Both the position numbers and the translations under genes were made by a program. A stretch of 64,000 nucleotides of DNA, from assembly GCA_036852015.1 (NCBI GenBank), contig JAANDG010000047.1, positions 62,001 through 126,000 of the forward strand. Reading direction: 5' to 3'. Under the pieces are notes generated by a model that was given only the letters and a program-made list of their open reading frames with translations, had not been told where the DNA came from and did no database searches. Origin of the DNA: Pelodera strongyloides (taxonomy: Eukaryota > Nematoda > Chromadorea > Rhabditida > Rhabditidae). Below, in pieces: positions 40,447 through 50,477 of the stretch; positions within the stretch are counted from its first letter, which is position 1, and every line of letters starts with the position of its first letter.

Positions 40447-43400
40447 ATGTGTCAATAAATTATTATTATTATTATAGCTGACACTCCTGACTTCCTGACA
40501 GTATTTAGGTTGGTATACACTATGAAATAGAGAAATCATAAATTACGGTGGCTTTGTCTATCACCTTACGCCATCCTGCTTATGCCTTGGTCCCCAATTT
40601 TTGGTCCGAATTTCATCTAGCCGGATTGCGGTATCTGCTAGCCTGTCATAAAAAGCCCTGTATACGTTTGTTAGTTTATCTGTTAAAACTATCACTGTAA
40701 ACTGATTAGAAGGACGTAAATCCCGTTGTAATCCGGATTTTATTATACTTGGAGGGCAAGAAACATGGACACGGCTGTTGCGCATGAATTTTTAACGACA
40801 TTTCAAGGATGAATATTGTCTCTCTCTCTTTATCTCTCTTTCTAATTCTCTCTCTTCAACCTCTTTCTAATACTCTTCCTTTTCTCTCTCTCTCCGTCTC
40901 TCTCTCTCTCTCTCTCTCTCTTCATCTCATCATACCACCCGTGATACACAAAAACATTGGATTCTATTGAAAAGTTTCCGACCAAAAAAATCCCGACGAT
41001 ATTGTTTTATTTGTAAAACAAAAGAGCGATGTGAGAGCAACCAGAGACGAATTTGCCTGAGAAAAAGTATTATTTGACTCATTTTGTTTATTAGGTAGTG
41101 GAGCTAGCCGGGTTGTGACAATAGTAATTCGAGCTAAAATCCATAATCTGGGAATTGATATGGATATGTATAATATAATGTACTGCCTGTTCCCTTACGG
41201 ATCAAAGCTTGTAGATCACTTGGCCCTATTTACAGTTAGTTATCTAGTAGGAATTAGGCTTTGGGAGAGCCTAAGATAACTATTCCTTTTCTTAAATCAT
41301 TATTAAATAAACCTTGAACACGACTTATAGCTGGTACAGATATTTCTCACATTTTTTTTTCAAATAATTAATATTTTCTAAAGCGCTCTTACTCCTACTT
41401 TCTTCGTTTTCTCCGTGTGCTCTTGCTAAGCTTTTCCGAATCTGAGAGTCTGCCATATATTTGATGCGTTTTTTGAGTTTTATGTCCTTTCTTCTCTTTT
41501 TGATATAAATGGGTTCAGAATCACGGCATTGGCGTCATATACCACATCATTTTTATGGTTTCGTGCGAATTGGGGAAAACTTTTTTTAAAGCGATATAAC
41601 GGCCGGTTTTTGAAACGAATGTTGGACAACTGTTTTATGCAAATGAATATACGCAGTGTCACGTACATTACGCACTACATGGGAATACATCGCCCAACCT
41701 TTCAAAGCCGGCTGTTATACCGCTTTATGTTATCGTTAGCGGGGTCTACTTATGATGGTACCATACATATGCCTAGATTGCATTAAAATACACATTATAA
41801 GACAAAACTATTTAGGCTGCTTACCACAAAAATAAAGTCGTTTACGTATGCCCAACATAATAGAGACCTGAAAAGTAAGCGCTAGTCTACCTCTTTGTAG
41901 ATAGTCTATTACTCTACCCCCCTTTTTATTGCATAAATGTTTATTGAAAAAATTTCGTGGAAACATGTTCAATGATCCTCCTGCTATATCATACGATTGC
42001 ACACTTTAGACTTGCACACATTGATAAAATACAAGTACTTGACATCAACCTAGTTTCAAGCTGACTTAACTTTCTTCTTATTTCTCTTTATACCCATCCG
42101 CCCATCCTTCTAATAAACTCGCCGCAATCAGAAATATGAGTCTATAAGTCTAATATCGGGATGTGATGTTCCCATAATTTTGGCAAAAGGGAACGTTGCC
42201 CCTATAAATTGAATTTATTCCCTTGAATGTGGCAAACAGACATACGCCGGCTGAATGAAGATACATTCTTATGAGTGTTTAGCGGATATTATTGACAGCC
42301 GAGAGAAGGGGTGACCATAGTCTGGGGTCTGGGCACTGGACCGGGTCATGACTGGGTACTGAAATGGGCTATAGAGTGGGTCATAGACCGGGCCAAGAAC
42401 TTTGCCGAGCCATGGTCTGCCTGCTTTCTACTGGGCCATAGACTGGGTCATAGGTTACAGACCAGGCCATGGACTGCAAAGTTTACAGGACCGAGGAAAG
42501 GCCGGGTCATTGACTGAGCTTTTTACTGGGCCGCGTCATATACTGGGCTAAAGAATGGGTCCTCGTGGGTCATCTTCTGGACGCTTGTCAAACAAAGGCC
42601 TACAAAATCTCAGCCAGTAGCCCAGTACCTAGGCCCTTAGGCTACATTCTCCGTGTCCTTGGGTCTCCACAGTATTCCGGTGAATCAAGTCAACGATGCG
42701 CTTCACAGTGGCAACAGAACATATATCTTCCTAATTTAAATAAAGAGAATGAATAACATAGTCACCGTTTCTGTCTTTATTTTATTATTTTCAGCGCCGA
42801 GCGTCTCAACCTCTACCTGGACCGTCACGAGGGCGAACTCGAGAATATAGATGAGGAGCCGGAAGGACCGCCCACCAAAAAGACGCCCAAGGAACGGTGG
42901 AAGACGGTACGGTAATTACTGCAATTATTGTTGACTTTTCGGTGTTTCGGTGTACAGTACTCTACACTTTCTTCAATTTCGCTTTGGGCTGTGGTTGTTT
43001 CCAATATTGGTGGTGGGGTTTTTATAATATCCTTCTATAGACTTGTAAGCTTCCCGATAAGTTCGTTTATAATTGAGAAACAGAAATATTGTATCTTTAA
43101 CCTACGGTATCTGGTGTTTTTCGAAGTCTAGAAGAAAAATATGTCTAGAAAATGCTAGACCTGTCTATGGGGGAGAAACACTATAAATAATAGCGGTGAA
43201 ATAACGTTTAGAAAAAGTACAATAAAATAAGAAATTTGAAAAAAAAAAAAAAAAAAAAAATATTCAGCGATTACGAATCGTCCTTCCTCACGTGGGTCTC
43301 GTCCTGATATCGGCCCTGTACACACTTCTGGGAGCCACGATATTTCATCATGTTAGTTTATTTATATTTTCTCGTTATTTGTCCTTAATTTATTATTTTT

Positions 43401-46400
43401 TATTGTTTATATCTACTTGTTTGGTTACTTTTTTACTTTGTGTTATCCTAAATATGTAAAATTGAATTCATTTTTGTCCTAGGTCCTCTACGCATTTAGA
43501 ATATAAAAAAACTGTAAAGGAGATTTCCTTGAAATCACCCAGGTCCTGGTAGTTTTTCCCATGATGTCGCCTCATAGTTATTTTTATTTTTAAAATTCGA
43601 AAAGTAATATGTTTTGTGCACATTTTGATAAATTCGTATGGTCAACGCCGCATATTGGAGAGTTTTGAAACGCATGACAGACTCTGCAGTCAGTCCGATG
43701 TAGTGTACGCAAATTGTTATACGAATATACTTCACGATGACCAGTCCCACTATATTAATTTGCATACAGCATAGGGGAACGTACATGTCTCAAATACGTT
43801 TCAAAAACTGGCCGCCATTTCGCTTTTAAGGGATCGGTTCACCTTAAATTGTGTCTTTTTTTTGTTTCTTTATTTTCTATAAGGGATAATAAAAATTTGG
43901 AATACAAAAAGTAGTGTTCAATTTCAATACTTACGATATTGGGTGATAAAGTGGTGGATTGATCGGTCCGAAATGCAAAAAGGGCAATTGTCCTGCCTTG
44001 TTTGTATAGGATAATTGCCCTTTTTGCATTCCTGACCGATCAATCCAGCACTTTATCACCCAATATCTTCGTGAGTATTGAAATTGAACACTACTTTTTG
44101 TATTCCAAATTTTTATTATCCCTTATAGAAAATAAAGAAACAAAAAAAACAGACACAATTTACGGTGAACCGATCCCTTTAAAGAATTATAATTCGAGTT
44201 TCGACAATCTGCATTTTGATTTTGGAAAATAGACATTTATACATCTCCACGAGGACTATTCTTAGCAGGCGCTTTCTACATAAACACTATTTGCAGTACG
44301 AAAAGCCCTACGAGATGATGTTACGAAACGAGACCGCCCATCGTGTCCACGCACTAAAACGTCGTGTAATCGATCAATTATGGGCGTTAAAGGATAAAGG
44401 AACACCGTTCGATCAGTGGGAACAAATCGCACAACATGGGTAAACTATTTTAAAGGGATATGGCACGTTTGTCAGTTATTCGGACGTGCAGACCTGGGCT
44501 CCAGCACTGAACAGAACCGTATATTATTACAGTAGGACCAATTTTACCGCATCCGCCATTTAGAATGGACGACGTAATTCGGGATGTCTTCATTGATTAC
44601 ACGCGTAATTACATGACTCCTGAGGATATAATTACTGGAGATGGACCAGTGAAGTGGTCTTTTGGAGCGAGTATTTTCTTCTCATGGACAGCTATAACTA
44701 CAATTGGTCGGTTAATGATTTTGGTTTATTTCATTTTTTTTATTTTTTAGTCCATGCGTTAGCTTCGCTGTTTATCCTTCATGTACTGATTTTGCCTTTC
44801 ATCGTTTTTCCTACTCCACCGCATCATAGTTAGCGTGAAGATATTGTAAATCACGGGAAAAAGGAAGAATTCCGTCGTTAGCCCGTCACCAAATGGTTTT
44901 CGCGAAGAAAAACATTTGTGACCGGTTAGTGATCGTTTGATGACGGTTCTCGAAGAAACTTGGTCACGAAATCGTCACCAAGCGGTCACGGTCATCAAAT
45001 GGGGTTTTTAATGACGGTTTATTGGTTAACAATCAATACAAATAAAGAACGTCAACCAAAGGGAACCTTAAGACCCCGCGCTTCACAACGCGAATGTACT
45101 TACTAAAGCGAAAGTACTTACTAGCGCGAAAGTTCTTACCAATGCGAAAGTACTTACTAAAGTTGGTCCACGAAAAAAAGTAGGTCCACGCGAAACTTGG
45201 TCCACGAAAAAAAACAGGGACCAAATGGTTCCCCCGTTTCCTATGATCCACCCTTGGTTAATAATTCAAATTTCGCGCTTCTTTTGTCGGAATTGGCCGG
45301 CGAACGGCATTTTCCCCACTGCTTATCGGGAAGTGTGTTGTCTGTCCCCGTTATGGGTGTCATGCCTCATCGTGCGTATTTTGCGGTTATCTCTGGGGAA
45401 TTCTGAGCTTCCGAGCCTTTTTGCTCTCTTATTCTCTCGATCATTCCCCCTTCTTCTTCTCTTTCTCTCTTGTCTCTCTATGTTCTCTCTCTCTATGCTC
45501 CCTTACTCTCCCTCTTTATTTTCTCTTTCTCTATCTCTCTCCCTCTGTTCCAGCAAACTAGTCGAAATGTAGATGGACGTCATTGTTGCATAGAAGGTCG
45601 TGAGTTGTGACCTAAAAGTGAGATTGAATTGTAAAAATTATATTTCGTGAGATTTCCAGGGTTTTCCAAAATAGTTAGGGCCTACTAACAATAAGGAAAA
45701 AAACAGGAAAGAATGGGTTTCACATTATGTCTTAAAGGGTCGGGTTCAAGAGAAAAACACAATTTTTGTTATTTTACCATAATAATACGGTTCTCCGTAC
45801 ACATGGGAACGTCTTTGTGCAACGATAGCTATGATACAGCAAATGGAGTAGCAAACTCTCCGAAATATCCTGTTCTTGCAGATTTAATCAGACTATTTTT
45901 CAATTTGTATATAGCCTGATTAAATAAGTGACGACTGCATTAATACGATATTCCGGAGAGTCCGGACATTATAATTGCCGTGTGTAGTAATAGCAATAGC
46001 TATAAGCTATAACTGCACATTGACGGTCCCATGCGTAAACTCGTATGGTGAACTGAATTATTATTATAATAAACTAGCAAAATTGGGTTTTTCTCGTGAG
46101 CCTGACTCTTTCAGGGCATGTTACCTTGTACTTTGTACAATTTAATTTTAATCTAATTAAGTTGTTTACTTGAGCTTGAGGTCAGACATTGTACCCTATG
46201 CTCATCCCATCAGCTTGATTGAGGCAATATTGTTTCAAGTTAATTTACTTATTTTGTGAAGTGGAAAACTTCGTTGTTGGGGGGTCGTTCTAGCATAGCG
46301 AAACATAGGGTCGGTGTGCGACAAGGGGCCACGACGCATACCCAGTTCCACTTGGCGCACTTGCCGCGCACCTGCCGCGCCCCTCCACTTTGCCTGGTTT

Positions 46401-49400
46401 CCTTGGTTCGAAAAACGCACTACATAATATGCGCCACGTTTTTGATGCGCAGTCTCTGTATCTCATGCGCTGAGGGCAACATTTTCATCCTTGAAAGTGT
46501 GAAAATAATTATCACTCACTCAGTCCTTCCTTCATGCAAATCATGTTCAAATTGCGCTCAGTTAGTGCCCAGTAAATGTACAAAAATTAGTTATTCATGT
46601 TTTTCTGCGCAAAGAAAATCGCGGGCCAAATTTCGTGTAAGCTCGAAAATTGGCTACAATATGCAAATCTGAAATGTTTACAATTTTCCAAATTTGGAAT
46701 TTCCTAATTTCCAGGCTACGGTCACATTGTGCCTCGAACGAATGCGGGTCGCGTAGCCATTATATTTTATGCACTTTTTGGAATTCCACTTATCCTTGTT
46801 ACAATTGCTGATATGGGACGATTTTTGTCCGGTAAGCGGGTTTATGTTTATTTGTATTTATTAGCCTAGACTAGAGCTAAAAAAATAGTATCGTAATTCT
46901 GAAAATAAATTGATCGTTTTGCCTTCGCACTATTTTACAGAGAATTTTCATGGTTGGATCAATCTAATTCAGCCAAATTTCCTTGTGAATATTGACGTCA
47001 TAGCCGAAACCTAAACCCCTAGATCTAACATTACCAACTATCTAGTTTATTTATACTGAATATGCTATATTCAGCATAGTATGTGAAAATTGGAAAAATT
47101 ACTTGATCATACTATATTTGACACGGAGAGTCAGATGAAGTGATAAAAATAGGGGTTACTTGAAGTGAGCCTGAACCTTTAAGATGTCTTGCTGAATGTA
47201 CATGTGAGGGTAGGAGGGCCGTTGGAACCCTGCTGTGAGAACAGCTTGTAAAATCACTATATATAAGATAAGCTCGCAGAGTTACCCCCCCCCCCGCCCA
47301 CCACGAGCGACCCCCGGAAGCTAACGTATCCGTATGTTTAGTTATCCAATTACAGGCGGTATAATTTGGGTGCACAACACGTACCGGAAGATAATGCGAA
47401 GGTGTTGGAAGAAATGCTACAAATGTATACGATGTTGTTGTTGTTACATTCAAAATAAGTGAGTCATTATTTGTTTACGATTAAATGCTTAGTGCCTGGA
47501 GAAGTCTAAGTTTAGGGTGTTTTTGAATGGCCAATTGCTACGCTAAAATAAACCTCATATGCGTAAACAATTTTCATGCTTTTCGTTATCACATTTTTTT
47601 ATAATTTTCTTATAAATTTATCTCCTAAGAGTAATATTACATTCTCGTGTTCTATATAGCATTAATTTTTTTATCGCATATGAGTCTTTAGTTTTTAGCT
47701 GAGCTTTTATGTGTATTACAAACTTGGACATAGTACATTTTGTGTAATAAATATTTATTTAGACGAAGGAAACAACTACTCGCCAATATACAAAAAGAGC
47801 ACCTGCCTACAATAGAGCAATTGAATAAACGAAGGATATACAGTAGGAAACGAGCCACCCAGGATAATGTATCGGATGCAGGCACGTTCGAAGGTTTGTG
47901 TTTTTATTTGTTTTTATTTTTATTATTAATATTCAATTTATTTATTATTAATAATTTATTTATTAATAATATAATCCAATTAATACTATTAATATTATTA
48001 ATATTTAATTTGATCATGTGCTATGCTCAGTTCGAGTTCCTCAATATTATTTACATAAAAAGTAAAAAGTACGACTGCAGAAGGTGCTACTTACGATTCT
48101 AGTTGGCGCACTTGTGGCGCTCCTACTATACCGCCATTGGTGCGTCAACTAATATTGCCTCGCCGCTAGTGAGAGGAGTCCATTGGTTCGCTATTTGTAC
48201 GGCGAATTCGCGAATGTTATCACATTAGAAATATTTATATTAACAGTGTTGTTGAAAAAGTCATACGTCATAAGTATCCGGGCACCCAAAAAACATGTTT
48301 CTACTAGGTTTGGCCTCTGCTTCAATACTCTGAAGCCGTTTTTTGGTGTTTTGTACCCTATTTACCTGAAACTTGAGATTTTTTGCTGAAATGTTTTGTC
48401 TCTAGGTTTTTGGCCATCCCCGACTTTTGTTAGGGTAGTTGATTTTCTCCAAAAGTGCTTTTTCGCAAATTAGGGCTAAATTTTGGGGTGCTGCCCGGAT
48501 ACTTATGACGCGCACTGTACTTCTACTTTTCTCACACATCAGCGCGATATTAGTAAATGTAAACTATTATATTATATATATTTTTATTCTTCTTATCTCA
48601 GACATCAGCGAGATCCCCAACCAAGAGACCGAGGGCAAGACCCCTTCCGAGGACACCAACGCACGTGCAGACGAGGTGGAATTCGAGCCTCCTCATGATA
48701 GAAGAGTCTCTGTTCTATTCATTCTCGTCATCATGCTCGGTTAGTTTTTTATACTTTGTACAATGTTGTCCAGTGTTTAGCATCCGGTATAACTTATTTT
48801 AGCTACTTCATTAGTTTTCAAGTGACACCCAACTAGCCAATTCAAGGCCTCTTTTCCACGATAAAATACTCTCCTTACATTTGACTATACTCTCGTTGTA
48901 TCATTCATCAAAGTTTATATTTATTATGAGTTTATGCACATGGAAAATTGAACACAATGCGAGCAGTTGGTTTGTCAGTTTGTCAGCTTGTTCTCAGATA
49001 CTTGCCCGAAAGTTTCCCTTTCGCCTAGCTAATGACTGACAAATAAGGAAACTTAGACAGTATGCCTCAATAAAAATAAATAATAATAATTAATAATTAA
49101 TCTTTTACGCCACAAGAGCGTGCTCTTTCAACTTTCAACTTTCATTAACTTCCCCTTTTCAAGGTTACGTGGCCGGTGGAGCGTATATGATCCGACATTG
49201 GGAGTCGTGGACATTCTTCGACGCATTTTACTTTTGCTTCGTGACGGTCACGACAATAGGTGAGCAGCTAGCTATAAGTATTTGCGTTGTGTGGCAGATC
49301 TTTCCGCTATCTGCATTTTTCAACATCAAATAGTTTGTGCATAATAATTCAGATATTGCTAACTTTGATAAAACTAACCAATTGTACGATATCCGACACG

Positions 49401-50437
49401 CCGTAGCTGCATAGGAATTGATCGTAGGTGAAAAAGTGTACCCCCAGCTTGTGGTTGTTTGTTATGAACGTGTAAACAGGAGGTACTGTAAAACTAATTA
49501 TAAATATTCAGGATTCGGAGACATCGTCCCTTTAAATTCGGACTTTTTTCCTTTGACGCTGGCTTATATCGTCCTCGGCCTCATAATTACGACAATGTGC
49601 ATCGGTGAGTGATTCTGTCGATTACTGGTAACAACCGAAATTTACTGGAAGCATTGAAGTAATACGAGTATGCTAAATGCAAGCATGGGACATATTAAAG
49701 CGAAATACCGGCTGGTTTTTCAAAACGCATCGTGGACAACTGAATTCTTATGTATTTATGCTGATTTGCTCGAATTTAGTTCGATTTTTATTCTAATGTA
49801 TGGTCATCTGCATAAATTGCAGAAGAATGCTGGTGTACTCGGTGTTTCAAAAAACCGGCCGGTATTTCCTTTAAAAAAGTGAATCTTCAGATCTTGTCGG
49901 ATCGGAATATATCCGTGACATCCACTTCTATGGACGATCCTTGGGCAGATCGTTTATGACAATTGGAGGAAAGGTACGCGATAGAGACACTATTTTTCAA
50001 TTTTGGAGCGTTTATTCAAATATGCGATGAGAAAACTCTGTGATACGCGGCGACAAACTGGCGAGAACTTGTTTTTTTGGCTTCCATCCAATTCTTATGT
50101 TGTGAAGACCGTGACATACAAACGCCGACTAATATTAAATGAGTCTATGGAAGTCAAAAAAATGAAACTACTGGAAAACTTTGTTTTGCTGTTTAATAAG
50201 CTCATAAATCATGAATGTCTCTCAGGTTGTGCATCTCGGTGAAGTGTTCGGCTACGTGGCCTTTCTTCAGAAGAATTACGGATTGACGCCTGAGCAATTG
50301 AACAAATTAGCGCAATTGCCTGAGGTTGGTTTTGAAGACAGAAAGCTAAAAAAATTTGCATTTATTATGTTTTCCATACTTGTTCTTATGTTCATACAAT
50401 TTCTATTGAATAATTTTGCTATTAGAAGCGAGCGATG

Positions 50438-50477
<40 letters not shown>

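Larger units (their letters stand above)
34695..42304. other. Large K2P intron shared by both isoforms
   Basis: Repeats and microsatellites. A GC-richer patch at 39060-39560 carries long overlapping frames on both strands but no splice context or recognisable protein. Confidence 0.55.

Noticed and set aside
44492..44563. Upstream start of K2P exon 44564 at earlier AG sites (44491, 44504, 44514, 44532, 44535)
   Set aside because: Each gives a frame mismatch or an in-frame stop after the CAT-GG donor at 44439. Only ATTTAG ending at 44563 keeps the frame.
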